Positions 44,851 through 58,797 of a DNA stretch of 64,000 nucleotides are shown one piece after another. Position 1 is the stretch's first letter; every line of letters begins with the position of its first letter. Made by a program: the position numbers and the translations under genes. Location: assembly GCA_947179485.1 (NCBI GenBank), contig OX359249.1, forward strand, positions 186,001-250,000. The letters run 5' to 3'. Origin of the DNA: Allacma fusca (lineage: Eukaryota > Arthropoda > Collembola > Symphypleona > Sminthuridae). The notes beneath the pieces are model-generated. The model did not search any database. It was not told where the DNA came from and saw only the letters and a program-made list of their open reading frames with translations.

Positions 44851-46330
44851 AAATCTACTTCTCTACCAGCGATTACCTGTGGTTCTCTAAATCCCTTATG
44901 AGTTTCCAGAATTGTGGGAAGTTTGAACATGGAGCGTGATAGGTAGGCGCTTGGCGCTTCCAAATCCTATGAATATTACTACTACAATCCTGACATACAT
45001 CTTTGAATCATTGAGGATTCATGAAAATTTAAAAGGGTTTCTCAATTTTTTTCTGATTTATGCAGATTATTTGCTCGTATTGATTTATAACAACGACAAC
45101 ATTTGAAGCCGGTTTGAACCGCTACAACAATATATTCCGTAGTCTTAGCTTCAATCAATCCGTATCTTCGTTCAAATTGCCTGAGAAGTGGTTGTATGGG
45201 CTGACAATCAGTAGAGATCTATGTTACCAAAACTACAAAAATCTGAGAAAATGGAGAAACCCATCTTCACAAAACCACTGAGACTTGCATCTAAATCATG
45301 TCACAACGGCACATCGAATTCGGATTTCAAATAGACCACATAGGGGCTGTACACATATAACGTTATCATTTTCCCGCAGATTCTAGACCCACGTACCACC
45401 TTGTTATCATTCGTTAGCTTTCGTAGAATTGACCACCCAATCCTAACGTTATTCTCTAACACCTCATTTAGGCACGGCGATACGAATTTTCTTTCTTGAC
45501 GTTATTTCTCGTTTAATACGTAATGAAAACGTTTTCTTTCGAGTATAAAAAACGCTGCTGCTAGTTGCTTTAAAATAAGCAAATTATTAAAGTTTTATTA
45601 CATCCATACGAGATAATTTGAGGCTTAGCGTATGGCGTCAGCTACCGCCGTCAAAGTATAATAAATTTTGAGTTTATTTTCGCAATTTCAGATTTTTTTT
45701 TCGAAAAAACTATCGGGCTGATTTCAACCACATAGGCAATAACCATTAATATTTACATAAGCAATATTCACACAAAAAATCACTGAAATACGCTCAGTAA
45801 TTTTAGAGATAACTGTCATTTGACTTGAAGTCCAAAATTTCAAGAATTGTTTTCTCAAAACCTATCTGGCCGAATTCAACCAAATACGAACTCAGCCTTA
45901 GTTTTGACACACGTAATGTCCATAAAAAATTCAATTGAAGTCGAAATAGTAGTTTTTGAGTTATCGTGCGAAGGACACACGGACAAGGCTATTTTACTAG
46001 GGGGCTGACTCCACCCTAAAAACGGAATTATTTTAACTCTCCTCTCAAGTTTAAGTTCAAAGCAACGGTCATTAAAAATTGAATGAAGGTGGAATCTTTG
46101 TATCTAATCAGAACTGCTCATCGATTTAAATTTAGTAGATAATTTCAGCTTTTAACTTGTGGTAGTTTACAGCAGTTTAATCAAAGTAATCAAGTGATAG
46201 CAAAATGGCTGAAGTTTGGAAAGCGAAGGTAAGATTCAATAAATGGTACTAACCCAAACTCAATTTTGTTCTTACTGTTGAATTTCTTCAAATAAATGCA
46301 TATTCATGATGTTTGGGTAATCATTGTAAG

Positions 46331-47296
46331 TAGTGTTTCTGTCGGTGCAAGTATTGGGAATAACCGAACTTGCAATTACAATTAGAATTGATAGTGCAAG
46401 TACCAGTAATGCCGTAACTGGTAATTGCTAAAATCTGGCAATTTAATCATGCAAATAACCGAAGTTGAACTTGCAATTATTTCATAAGTTACTTGAAGTT
46501 GGTAAGGCAATTGCAAAAACATTGGGATGTAATTGCACCGATAAGTACAATTGCAAGTGCAATTGCAATTTGTAATTGCAAGTTAACTGATACACAGTAT
46601 AAATCGTAGGCGAAGAGACAAAAGGATTTGTGCATTTTTTATTGGTAGCAAGATGGTATATATTCTGTTTCACTAAATTAAACTAAGTGTATTAAATAAA
46701 ATAATCTAGATACAATGCATAATGAAACAGAGATGCACAAATGAAAATGCCTTCCTTCAAGGCTTCCAAGTCTGAAATGTTGTAAAATTTCATCATATCA
46801 ACATATCTTTATAATCATTAAAATATTTGGCCTATTTTTCTATAATTTTTTGCGAATGGGAGCATTTTGATGCTAATCAAAAATTCACTTATATCAATTT
46901 GCCTCCTGACCGACGAAATTGTACAGTCAATACCGTCATTACGTCCTTTGAGACAATACTCGTGTTTATTATGAACATTAGTTATTAGAGGCATTTTGTA
47001 GAATTTTGCACTCAAATTCGAAACGGTTGCAAGTTGCAATTAACTTGATAAGTATTTTTTAAATGGCAACTTTTTGCAGTGCAAGTACTTGTAATTGAAA
47101 TTGAATTTCTTGCAATTTCAGTTGTGCTTAACCGGTAATTGCGAGTATTTAATGCTTTTGTAATTGCAATTTAAGTACACATAAATTGCACTTGCACCGA
47201 CAATTGCAATTCCCTGGTGTAAAATAACCGGAATTGAACCGAACTTGCAAGTTCAATTAGTAATTGCGGTTAACTTGCAATTGACAAGAAACGCTA
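46331..47296. mobile_element. hAT element with TTGCAATT-rich ends
   Basis: The ends begin TAGTGTTTCTGTCGGTGCAAG-like (46331) and, on the minus strand, TAGCGTTTCTTGTCAATTGC. ATTGTAAG is duplicated exactly (46323-46330 and 47297-47304). Arrays of GCAATTAC/CTTGCAATT words fill 46350-46590 and 47030-47285. The core (46600-47030) encodes nothing I recognise. Confidence 0.9.
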
Positions 47297-47367
47297 ATTG
47301 TAAGCATATATTTTATGCGATAGCTTTTCAATTAGTCTTTTTACAGGGGTAAAGAGAGATCTTAGGG

Positions 47368-50300
47368 TAGGGTTCCCAGACGTCCCGGAATGCCCGGGAC
47401 AGTCCCGGAATGACAGTCGCTGTCCCGTGTCCCGGAAGGGTGTATTCCGGGACACGTAAATGTCCCGGAAATGTCGAGCTCATAAAGTTATGAAAATTAT
47501 TTGAGTTTTAAAGATAAAAATAAAATGTTTCGTTCTAGAGGAGCTCGATTCAAACGAGAGCATCATGTGCCATCTACATAAAACTAATAAAATCATAAAA
47601 ATGTGATTACAAGCGTAGCAAAATCGCTTAAGCATCAGGGAATAAATAAAAACGTCTAGGTTTTACAACTGTGTATGGGAAGAGGTTGTCAATTCAAAAA
47701 ATTTGTTACGTCGAAATGGCAAATATAACCAGACCCCTGCTAGGATTTTAGTGTGTAAAGCGAATTTCTCCGTGAAGTATGAAGAATTTGGGTTTGTTAC
47801 ATAAATCTCACATGTAAAGTTCCTAAAAACCTGGAGAAAGCAGGTGCTGAAACTAAAAACGTTTAGATTTTTTTTAAACCCCAAAATCTGGAGACAATTA
47901 AAAATTCGAAAATTGCGACTAGTAATTTACGGTCGCCAAAATTGTGTGTTTTAGAAATTCCAGGAAGAAAATCCATGAATTGTTGCTGCTAATTGCAAAT
48001 ATCACATTATACACAACGCTGTGAAAGTGCATGCAATAAGGTATCAATGAATGCTCAAGGTTTAGCTTTAAAGGCTTTAAGAGAATCTAGCTCGTCTGTG
48101 CAGAGACTAGACTCTTTAAAACAGTTATGCGAGTTTGTGGAAGTGGCTTTCCTTACTTCCAGCACTGGACAGATTTCTTTCTAATAAGTCAGCTTTGAAG
48201 TCATATTTTCTTTTGAAGGAACAAAGTGGCTTCCCTGTTGTTAATCGCAAGGTTGTATGTCCTAACAGCAATGAAGTTGCTGCACTCTAAAAACTGGATT
48301 TGTCATGCATGTAGAATAAATAAAAATTAACCCGATTTAAGACAATATTTACACCAACACACATAAACTGCAAGAAGAAATTATTCTTGCTGTGCGAGCC
48401 GATTTTCATGCCCGCGATTTTTCATCTTGTATGGGCAACTCGCAATTTTTACATGTAACAAGCAATAAATCAATCCCGGTTAAGGCTAAATTTATCGTTC
48501 AAGCAGGAGTAAATAACATTGACCGTTACATTTTCTCCAACGTTCTGAAATTGCATGCATGCTCTTCGACAACCATTTGCTTCATCAGTTATTCACATTG
48601 CCTCCTTCAGGAGAGCATTGCCTCTTTAGCAGTTTTAGAGTAAAAACTTGCAAAAACGAGTTTTGAGATTATTGATTCAGTTCTAGAGAAGTTAAATTTG
48701 GTGGAAATGTATCACCAGACATTTTGCGGTAAGTGATTTTTATGTTCATAGATATACAATTAAGTATGTATGTAAATACTTACTATATAGAATGTTATGC
48801 CGTTTTAAAAGTCAGAAAATTGGTCGATTATACTAATAGTAATATCCATATATAAACAAAATATTTATATAATAAAAATAGGTTACTGAAATTTGCTTGG
48901 CAGTTAGTATGATTTGTATTTTCAGTATTTTAAAATAAGACGAACATCTGGACGACTGTTATCCCGGATTTCAGATGATGATCAACTTAAGGATGAGCTT
49001 AGAGCAGTAGTAATTAGCACTGGGCATTGCATTACGATTGTGGATGAATTCAAATAGCAGAAGACTTCCAAGGTAAATTGCACATATTGTGAAGTAAAGT
49101 TTGACCTTTGGGAATGTTTATGGACACAATAAAAAGTAGTTAAAAAGATGACACCACTGGATAGTGTAATGGTGTTTATTGAAGTTATAAATGCAAGATG
49201 TTTTTACACAGCTCTGAAATATTTGGTTCCAAATTAATTATTCGTACTTTTATTTTATTACAGTCCATGGTTGATATCGATCTTTTCGCAACAACATGAG
49301 ATGTTCCTACAGCGGAAATTATTTGCAAGGCTAATTTGGGCAATCTGGATCTACAGGAGTTCTACGGGATGTTCGAGAAACGTGCCATTAGATCGGAAAC
49401 TTTGCTAGCAGCGGTGAATTTAGCAAACAACATATTATGTCTTTAATGTATATTTTCCTGTAGCTTGTGCTAGTGTTTGACAATTCTTAGACTATTTAAT
49501 TTACGATATAATGCAAACGTCCCCCTTCCCACAGCTGTTTCAGAGCTTTCTGCTTTTGTGTCACAATAAATTATATCGTACATCGTGTGAATTTGTACTT
49601 GTAAAGGATTCTTATATTGAATAAAAGCTTCGAATGTAGTATATTAAATTTGACAAGTATTTTTGAAAGGAAATTTTCAAAATTTTACAAGCCCAAGCAT
49701 AATTAATTTAATGCGGTAATCATATTTAAAATTAACTTGACCGGGTTAAAATCATATCTCATGCAGATACAGCATAGCAATGGGCAGTGGACTGTTTTTA
49801 AACCGTTTGCGGGGTGAATTTATTTAATCCATTCATGAAGAATTGTCACAGTACTAAATATGGAAAGCCTGGGTTAAATTTTCAGTAATCCGCATTACGG
49901 AGTAAATTTAGTACTATCCATGATATGACAGCATTCTCTTCTTGCTAGGGAATAACGAACTGCCCCAATAGAACTGATTTTACTCCGTAATTTTTAGAGT
50001 GTGCGAAAGTAGAATACCTAACCGCATGTTACCTATATATTGTGCACATTATTTTACAATAAATGAATTCGCCCATTTTAATGTTGGAGCGTAATGATTG
50101 TACTTCTACAGAAGTTTAAGCCATAATGAAATCTCTTCTGGAAAGTTCTGTAAACCGATTCGATAAATTTTACTGAAGTAGCGCTAATGAAATTCTGAAA
50201 AATTTACCCCGCAACAAAACAAAAGCGCTTTGAACAGGAAGCTTTGGATTTTTTTGAAATCACTGCAGACCTATTTAAGTAGACATTTTGATTTCAGTGA

Positions 50301-50780
50301 TACCAATTTTTTTTTGAAAATAGAACTACTAAATTTGAAATCAGAGGAATTCTTAGTATCCATGGCTTATTTACTAAATATTGCCGTTGTACTCGGTATT
50401 AAATTAAACGAGGACCAACTGTACAATGAATTTTGCTTACTTCGTCAAACTTGTTCCTGAACTATTCAAGCTTGTATCGTTAGTGCTGTTAAATCCTGTT
50501 AGCAACAATTTTGCAGAAAGTTATTTCAGCCTAATGAAGAAAGTTTGGACAGCCCAGAGAAACTTAATGTCAACAAAACTTGTGAAGGCAGAGCATTAAG
50601 TCAGGCTTAATGTGCCCTTTTCATGTTGTGAATTGGTTTCTTTTTTGAACAAACCGGAAAACCAGAAAATGTTATTAGGTGCCAAAAAGGCTGAAAAATA
50701 CAATTAGGAATCGTGTATACGTAAACAAAATTAAAAATTATTTTGTCCCGGAATGACGTTTCAAAAAAGTGGGAACCCTA
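47368..50780 (+). mobile_element. hAT-1 copy D, complete ends
   Basis: This is the best-preserved outline of the hAT-1 family. It starts TAGGGTTCCCAGACGTCCCG and ends GTGGGAACCCTA. TCTTAGGG is duplicated exactly (47360-47367 and 50781-50788). The 5' subterminal region is an array of TCCCGGAATG/CCGGGACA words. Its 3413 bp include transposase remnants in the last third. The region 47900-49450 has short frames of unknown origin. Confidence 0.9.
50240..50730 (+). pseudogene. hAT-1 transposase C-terminal remnant (copy D)
   Basis: Two offset stretches carry LKSEEFLVSMAYLLNIAVVL, with LYNEFCLLRQ, and then NNFAESYFSLMKKVWTAQRN and LMSTKLVKAE, which correspond to the hAT dimerisation region seen in copies B and C. 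A stop and a shift lie between them, so the protein is not made. Confidence 0.7.
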
Positions 50781-50906
50781 TCTTAGGGTGAATCTAACGC
50801 TGACGTTATCAATACCCATCATGACCCTATGTATATCGTTAACATTTGTTAGCTTCTGCGAAATTGACGACCCACGTTTATGATAACGTTATATGTGTAC
50901 AGCCCC

Positions 50907-52304
50907 ATATCGCAGATCGCAGCACATACACTCCAACTTCAAAGTCCGCCCCCAGTGCGAGATTGTGAAAATATTTGCAACCTTATGTATGTATTCTCGT
51001 GCTATCAATTGATTTTCTGTCAACACCTATTTAGCAGACAAAGCTAAACCAAAGACTGGCTATCACGAACACCTACCTTAAACTAAAAAGATTCCTTTCT
51101 GATCTGTTGACCGTAGTCTCTCAATACAAGGTTTCCCTTGCAAGGGATTTCGGATGTTAGAGCTGGGATTTACAGTCCCAATCCCCCATTTACACATTGT
51201 TCACTGTCCATAAGGATGTAATTGTCCAGTCCCCTGAACATCCCCTACAGCGAGATTTTTAACACAAGGCTGATTTGCAATTGCACGGAACCATTCCCTC
51301 TGACTGAGTAAAGGTACCTGTAGCTAAAAGGTATGCTCAAGAGACCGGAAATACATCTGAAAAATGTTGAAATGGTATCCCTTATGAAGATTGTATTACA
51401 TTTGCTCTTCATTATGTAAGTAAAATCAAATAAAGGTTAAAATTAAAGGAAGTTATTTTAGAGGAAGGCTGAAGGCGCAATATAGTTTTGAAGAACTTTT
51501 TTAGAAGAAAGTTTTAGAGACAGCAAGGTCAAATATTTTGAGAGCTCCATTTAATGATATGTTGAAGGATGAAATTTTACAATATTTTTGCCTTGCAAGG
51601 CTATTTTATTTGCGCACATGTGAGCCAAACTGTAAGACCTTTAACCACGTAAAGTTTTAATTTGATCCGCTTTGTCAATCCCGAGCGAGATGCCCAAGAA
51701 CTCTCCTTGTAAGTTTCTATGTACTACCGTGTCTTTTATAGCCATACATGTACTTACAGACAACTAAAATAGTAGTTTTAAAAGTATGCACTTGATTAGA
51801 GAATCCCACTTTAATATAGCACTGTTGACGACTGTAATTCATAACTGCTAATTCTGTATCTAATTGTATAAGTATACTTGGTGAACTGCAAGTCATTCGA
51901 TACCCATAAATGATAAGACAGCATGAATACGGAGACGCTAAGAATTGTCAATAGTATTATTCATGAATGTTAAAAAACGTAATTAATTAAACATTGGGAT
52001 GATAACAGTAATAATAATGATAATAATAATAATAGTTATTATTGCATTTTAATCGGATAGCCTGTATGAAGCTCCTGATCATCAATCTTGCTTTTAGCAC
52101 ATAAAAGATTTCATTAGGAAAAACATGTTCTACGTAAATACGTATGGGAATTACGGGATACAAGGATACAAGTAAAAAGTTTGTAGGGTCGTTGAACAAA
52201 GGTCGTGGGATGAGGAGAAGCAACAACTCCAGGCGGTCAATATTGTTTCTTTGATGAAGATTTCATTGGACAATAATAATAATTTTATAAAATAAACGTT
52301 AAAT
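50907..52304. other. No gene recognised; 3' flank of the TAO gene
   Basis: This is AT-rich DNA with an AATAATAAT run near 52010-52035. It should hold the 3' UTR of the minus-strand TAO kinase gene. A TTTAAT at about 52047-52052 could be a weak ATTAAA polyadenylation signal. Confidence 0.45.
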
Positions 52305-55300
52305 TCATAGACTATTAGGTCCAACGGATGTCGTACTATTGCTGTGAACTAAACTTAGCATGCTTCCCGACTTGACATCTTCTTCCTGGTAAGACTCTCG
52401 AGAGGGCTCTGCTAATGCCAGTGCGCTGTAACCATCAAAATCAAATATGGTTATTACAAACCCAACAATCAGCACTAGATGCAATTAGTATCAACATTCA
52501 GCGTTTCAGTCCTTCAAAATCCACAGTTAACATTAATCATGTACTAGTGTGCAGTACGAACCTAAATCCACGCCTGGCAGACTCCTCGTCAAACTGTTCA
52601 AGTTCTCTCATCTGCCTCTCCTGTAACAGACGATTTCTTTCCGCTCTTTCACTGGCAAACTGCTGTAATTCTTCTCGCATCTGTACAATTATTACAATCA
52701 TGTAACTTAATATCTTGTAAATGCATGGATCATAATAGGTTGTTATGGTTGACACCATATATCGACCGTGAATAAACTTATACTTTACTATACTGTTATT
52801 ACAATTATTTCTTATTAACTAATTTTAATCATTGCTCATTTTCATCATTAATTGTCGAGCTATAAAAGTTCAAGTTCCGGTAGGTTATTCTCCAAACACA
52901 GTTGTAGCTCTTAAGCCACGATAGTTAGTATTCTCGGAAATCAAATCTAAGTTCCCACATATCGTTGTTATACTTCATGACATAAATATGCAGAAAATAA
53001 AGAACTCTCGCGTAGTCATTTTAGCTGAACGATTTGGCGTTATTATTAAAAATACTTAAGAACGCTGTCTTTGATGTAGAACTAATAGGAATTCATTTAA
53101 ATCTAATACAATCTTCCTCAGTCAAAAATTGTGATCGCAGGAACTATAAATGTGAGGTAAAGCTAAATCGCTTTAAAGAGTGGATTTTTTTTTCATTATT
53201 TGACTCTAGTCTCATAATTTTATTTAATACGGGCGCATTTGTTATTTCGGGACGATGGTATTAGAATGAAATTCGGTACAAACTCAGCTAACTGAAATGA
53301 AATGTTTCTATGAACGCCAGATAGTTCGTGGTAAAATGGTAACATCAAAGACATCTCACCATACCTTTTTTACTCCCACCCCCGGACTTCCACAAACCGC
53401 AAACCTTCCTCTCTATGTTTGTCAGTCATGTCCCCTCAATTCTGAACGTATGAACTATCAGACAGCTAATTGGACGTCCATATTCTGCCTGTTTAAAACC
53501 CGCCATTACCCGTAAACTAAAAAGTGTCTGCCTTGAACTCATATGTACATATTTTAAGCTTTCCCTATCCGTAACCTTAAAAGCTCTTCCTATCATGAAT
53601 GCATAAAGCTCCCCTAGACTAAAATGCACGGCACCCACATAAAAAGTTGCAATACACTTCTTTGATCTGGAGACCACAGTAGCACGAAACACACTAAAAT
53701 GAAAAAATAAAAGCGTACGCCCCTAAGGTTTTCCGAAACCTGATCCACGCGACGCTATCCAACAAGCAATTCGTACAATTTCTAATATAGGTACATAATA
53801 TGGTCAAAACATTTAACTAATACAGACAGAGATTAACATGACTGCTCATATATAGTGACCAGTTGTCATTTTATAAAGTATATACTTTAAAACGAGTCTC
53901 TGTTATCTCATTAAGTATATATGCATGTCATTGGCTCATATTAGCGCGAGTCAAGGTTCGTTCGTAAGGTCAACCAGTAATTATAGGTGATTCCTATAGG
54001 TATTACCATTTATGACGAGCGAAGATTTGAAAAAGAAATGAGTTTTTTTACCTTTTGTTCTAGAAGGGCTTTGCGAACTGCGACTCGCTCGGCAAGTTCC
54101 CTCCGTTCCCTTTCACGTTGGGCATCAGCTTGCATTCTATTCTTCGATTGGTACGCTATGAGAATCTCCAGTTCGCGTTCTAGTTTTTCCTTGAGTTGTT
54201 GAACTTCTAGTTCTTGGGACTCATCCAGCCGAATCTAATACGAAAATTCGTCAGAGGTCAAAGTGACTACATTGTTCATTAAATTATGCGAGAATTCAGC
54301 GAATAAATCAAGTTTATACTGATCTTACGGATTGTTTTTGAAGCATCTCAGCAATACTCTGCTCGTACTGCTCACCCAGCAGCGCCAACTTTCTACGCTG
54401 CTCATCTTTCAGTTTTTTAATGACCACTTTTTGCTCTTCCTTTGGTGTTGACTGAAGAATTTGAGCTTTGAGTGCCTTATACTGTACAGTTTGTATTTTA
54501 CATGTGTCACGGAACTGCTTCCGTATTTGGACTTCCTTCTGCTTCAAACTCTTTGGTTGTTGCTTTAACTCCAATGCATGCTTCTTTTTTAATTCACTCT
54601 CCGCCCGTTTCATATACTCGTGCTGATTATGCAATTCGGTCTGGTGCAACTTCTTCACTTGGTCTTCTCTCAACTGATGAACGGCTCTCTGTTGACTATA
54701 CTCTAGTTCTTGAGTCTGTTCATGCTGCTTGAGAAGGACCGTGTGTGCTTGCTCTAGCTGTTGCTGTCGTTTGCTTAGTTCCTGTAGTACACAAAATAAT
54801 AACATTCAGCTTATTACAAAGTTTATTTACTCACTTTCTCGTTTAAAATATAAAATCAAAACAAGAAAACCAAACCTCTCGAAGTAATTCTTCCCCTAGT
54901 TGGTGAAATGCAATTAACTTTCGTCGTCTGAACTTCCTCACTTCCAAATCTAAATAGTCCTTTTGGTTCCTCAACATTCGCTGCTCATCCTGCTGCTCTT
55001 GATGTTTCAGGTTATCCTTTTGAGACCTACACAGTTCAAACATTGGTTACTTGTTCATTCCAAACAATTACAATAATTCTGGCTTAACATGCAACTATCA
55101 TGTACTTATAAATGACCACAAAGCCTGTATAAAAATTAAGTATCCAGGTAGTACTAATTAATTTTCTAGAGTTGGGGAGAACTAAAACGTACAGGATGAG
55201 GGGTTAGTATAGAGCAGGCCAAAAATAAGTTAAGAAAATATTATTGCAAATTCGAAACAACAGAGTTGCAATCCATTCAATTACATTCACTATGGCGTTG

Positions 55301-58300
55301 AGACTGCGGTGCTTATCATCTCATTGTATCCCTCATGAGTTTCATAGAACTCGGTGTTTTCAAGTTATTGTCTATGCGTACTTACTTTTGTGGATTTCAC
55401 ATGTATTTGTATCACTTTCTTAAGGAATAATAAATGAACTGGATGCTAATAAGACCACAGAAAAGGCTTCAAGGTACGGATGCAGACCACGAGTCACCAC
55501 ATAGTCACTACATTTACTAACACCGCTAGTTGTAAGTCAGGTAGCACGCAAAATAATAGTGTCTTACTGCAAGGTAGCTTCGCGTTGTCGCTTAGGTGTA
55601 GATTCATCTTGACTCAGTTCTTTCTTCCAGCGCTCCTTATTCTGCTTGTACTCTTTTCTTTTATGAAGTTCAAAATTTTTTCGTTCTTGTTCCTGCCTTG
55701 TAATAATCTCTTTCTTCAACCGCTTTTCTCCATTCAAATTTTGTTTTCCCTAAAATCACAATAATTAATCAAAACAAATACGTGGTAAGATGATGCCTGA
55801 TTGCTGGGATGCAAATAGAGACCATGGAACATAGGAATTTTCAGCTGAAATCGTACTATTTGCAACTCGATATATATAACGAAAATGAGCACAACCAGGT
55901 GGACTACATGGAATTATGAAATATTGGGGATGGACCACTCGATTCTCCGCACAACGAATAGCTCAATATTTTACAGAAAATTGTACCTACTTTTGCGGTT
56001 GTGCAGGAGGACAGAGTACAGTTCACGGAATGAAAAATACTTACTCTTAAGTAAATTCATAAGAAGTGATACCGGAGGTTGTTAATTTACGTGCAAAAAG
56101 TGAGGAATGTAGGTACCACGCTAGGGAATTCTTTAGTGTCAGTGTACCTGTAAAACTCTAAGGACGACATGAAATGGCAAATCTTATATTTCAAAATCTT
56201 TGCCGACGTTTGAAAATTATGAGGATTAACATTACAAATTTTAATTACAACATAGGGTTTTTAAAAATTTCAAAAACACTCTACAATTTCGGCACCTCCG
56301 CCTATTAACAACACTGAGTTGACACCCCGTGTTGCAGTATGCTAGAAAGCCCTTACATTAAGGATTTAAAAAATTGTTCACTTTTTGATATATTCAGTTC
56401 ACCTGCCTGTTGCCACATAGGGAAGTTGGGGCTAAAATAATGTTCGACCCCCTGTGAGCATTGCTTGGAACAAGCAGAGCCAAATGTATTTAAATTTTTT
56501 GAATGAACAGCACCCTACGGTACATATGCATGACATTCGAACAAAATCATTGACTACACTTGCAGATAGATCTATTATCTAAATAAATGTTCAGTGATTA
56601 CGGTCATACCTTTCTATCAAGCTCTTGTTGGTGTCTCGCCTGCAGCTTTTCAAGTTCTTTGGAAAATTGCTGGAGAAGATTTTCATACTCACTGTCTAAC
56701 ATTTTCCTATGTGCTTCCATCTCCAATCTGCATTTCTCTTCGAGCTGAAGGAGTTAATAAAAGGTTAAAAAGAGTTTGACAATTAGTATCTTGCAAAATC
56801 ATATCTTGTGTAACCTTAACTTGAAAAATATCTTGAAAAATAAAAAATTAACTCGAACACACCTTGAGCAATGCACTTTGGTGCTCTCGCCGCATACGCT
56901 TGTACCCACTCATTTGCTCATACATATCTTCTTGCATATGCTCCTTTTGCTGTTTTGTTACAATCGATGTGGTTCTAATGGTCGCAAAATTGTTTGGAAT
57001 CCTCTCAGCAGACGACGGGTACGATGGCTATAAAACCGTTACATTAAAACCGTAAAACAACCATTTTTAATTTTAATTTGCAAATATGTAAACGAATTCG
57101 GCCGGATATTACGATTGATGCCGAGGGGCGCGGTCGGAAAGAAGAATGAGGAAGAAAATTATTTGCTGGGTCATCAGGGTCATGCATCGGCGGGATGGAA
57201 TTCGTTGAAGATGACTGTGAAGAAGCAGAGACTCCAACTGACTGAACGGATTGCTCCGAAGTTATGCTGTTACTTTTACTGCTGTTTCCTTCTCTGTCTT
57301 CTCCATCATCTAGTCAAAACGAAATAAACGATTATAATATTTAGAATTGTGTCTTTATCAATTTATGATCCATAATCCATCAGGACATCTCTAGTGAGTG
57401 AGCTGAGAAGCCCTTAGAACCATATAACAAGGGTTTGCAAGTAGTGATTCTCTAGGGAAGAATATTAGAGCGCACATTTAATAGCCTGTTAATCCGTAAG
57501 TTAATATTATAAATCTTACGTTCTACATCGCCTATTTGGCTATCCGTGTCAGTCATGAGAATTTTCTTCATTTTTCTGTAATTGAGATTATCGAGTTCTC
57601 GTACGGCAGCTTTTGTTCTGTTGATCAGGTCGGTAATGACGTGTGGGGACCGAGGTCTAGTTATAAATGGATGAGCGAGCAATCTGGAGCAGGTTGGGCG
57701 CTCTGTAGGGTTTTTCTTCAGACATGACTCAACAAAGCGTCGGAAGACATCAGACCAATTATTTAAGCCTCCTAACGTCGGACTATCATTCTGAGCTATA
57801 TGGTACAAGGCACTCATAGCATTCATGTTGAAGTAAGGAGGCTTCCGTTCCGCTGTAACAAATTGGTGGTACAATTCACTTGATTAAGCTGAGACTTAAG
57901 TGAGTCCAGTCAATTTAAGCAGCATACGTAATATTAATGTTTACGAACCTAATTCCACACAGGTTATCCCGAGTGACCAGACATCGACTTTCCCATCATA
58001 TTGGCCTTCGTCCATGGCCAGAATAACTTCTGGTGCCATCCAGTAAGGTGTTCCAACAAAACTATTGGCTGGACATTGAATACTTGCAGATCCAAAGTCT
58101 GCCAACTTGACAGTTCCATTCTCAGTAAGTAAAATATTTCCTGCCTTGACGTCGCGATGAATTCTCTCAATTGAATGCAAGTGCTGAAGTCCTTTAAGTA
58201 CTCCATCGCAAATTGCGGCGATCTCATCTTCTTTCAGTGGTCTTTTGTGTACTTCAAGTATATCGGATGCGGATCCCAGGCAATACTCCATTACGAGCTG

Positions 58301-58797
58301 TGGATCAAAGTATTGTCAACATAGTTATAAATAAATGTAAATATATTCAAAGTATTACTGCGATTAAGGCTGCTTAAACTCCCGGGTAACACTGAGGAAC
58401 TTTCGTAATCATAACTTGTGCTTAAACACTGAGAACAGATCGGTTTTGTAAAGCGAGCCAGGATGAAGTTGTGCAGAATACTTTGAAGAAATCTGCTTAC
58501 CCATGCCGTGTGCTCCTTGAGGTAGCAACCTTTGTATTCTATTGTATTGGGATGGTCCAGCAAGGTGAGGAAGCGAATCTCTTTGACGATATCTTGCCAC
58601 TTATCAATGGATTGTTTCCCAGTGTATGACATTTTCTTAATTGCGACGATCTCCTTCGTTTCCTTGTTACGCGCAAAATAAACCGCTCCGAAACTTCCAT
58701 GGCCAATCTCACGTAAATCCTCGAAAATTCTTTCTGGATCATCCTTATTAAATAATTCCGCAACTTCAGGATTCTTCAACGATGGCTTCAGATACAT
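52305..58797 (-). CDS. Tao: TAO (thousand-and-one) serine/threonine kinase, 12 coding exons
   Basis: The minus-strand exons are 58501-58797, 57949-58297, 57520-57852, 57113-57309, 56863-57027, 56610-56744, 55568-55749, 54876-55026, 54329-54781, 54052-54234, 52562-52680 and 52305-52425. All junctions are GT-AG, phases agree, and the sum is 2685 bases (894 residues), close to human TAOK3. An in-frame TGA at 58816-58818 supports the ATG at 58797. The kinase domain spans about residues 25-280: glycine loop IGHGSFGAV (31-39), Lys54, Glu73, HRD (146-148), DFG (166-168), the activation segment NSFVGTPYW with Ser178, and APE (187-189). A Ser-rich linker ([10 protein letters not shown]) follows. The rest is a long coiled coil with the conserved QQPKSLK and [12 protein letters not shown] blocks. 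The tail ends [15 protein letters not shown] and a final Leu. TAO kinases activate MST/Hippo, p38/JNK and microtubule-linked pathways in the cytoplasm. All key residues are present, and the gene looks functional. Confidence 0.95.

Larger units (their letters stand above)
45343..50906. mobile_element. Harbinger-like shell holding two hATs
   Basis: GGGGCTGTACACATATAACG at 45343, continuing TTATCAT, has its exact reverse complement ending at 50906. The flanks read ATA on both sides (45340-45342 and 50907-50909). GGGGCTGT-type termini with a 3-bp duplication fit PIF/Harbinger elements. Inner subterminal blocks also match loosely (CGTTAGCTTTCG against AGCTTCTGCGAA). The element's own sequence is about 45370-46322, 47305-47359 and 50789-50880, without a recognisable transposase. 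Both hATs at 46331 and 47368 lie inside it. Confidence 0.65.

Noticed and set aside
46335-47300. Possible CRISPR-like or satellite array of TTGCAATT words
   Set aside because: The words are irregular, are confined to two blocks next to inverted termini, and an exact 8-bp duplication flanks the whole, so it is a hAT element.
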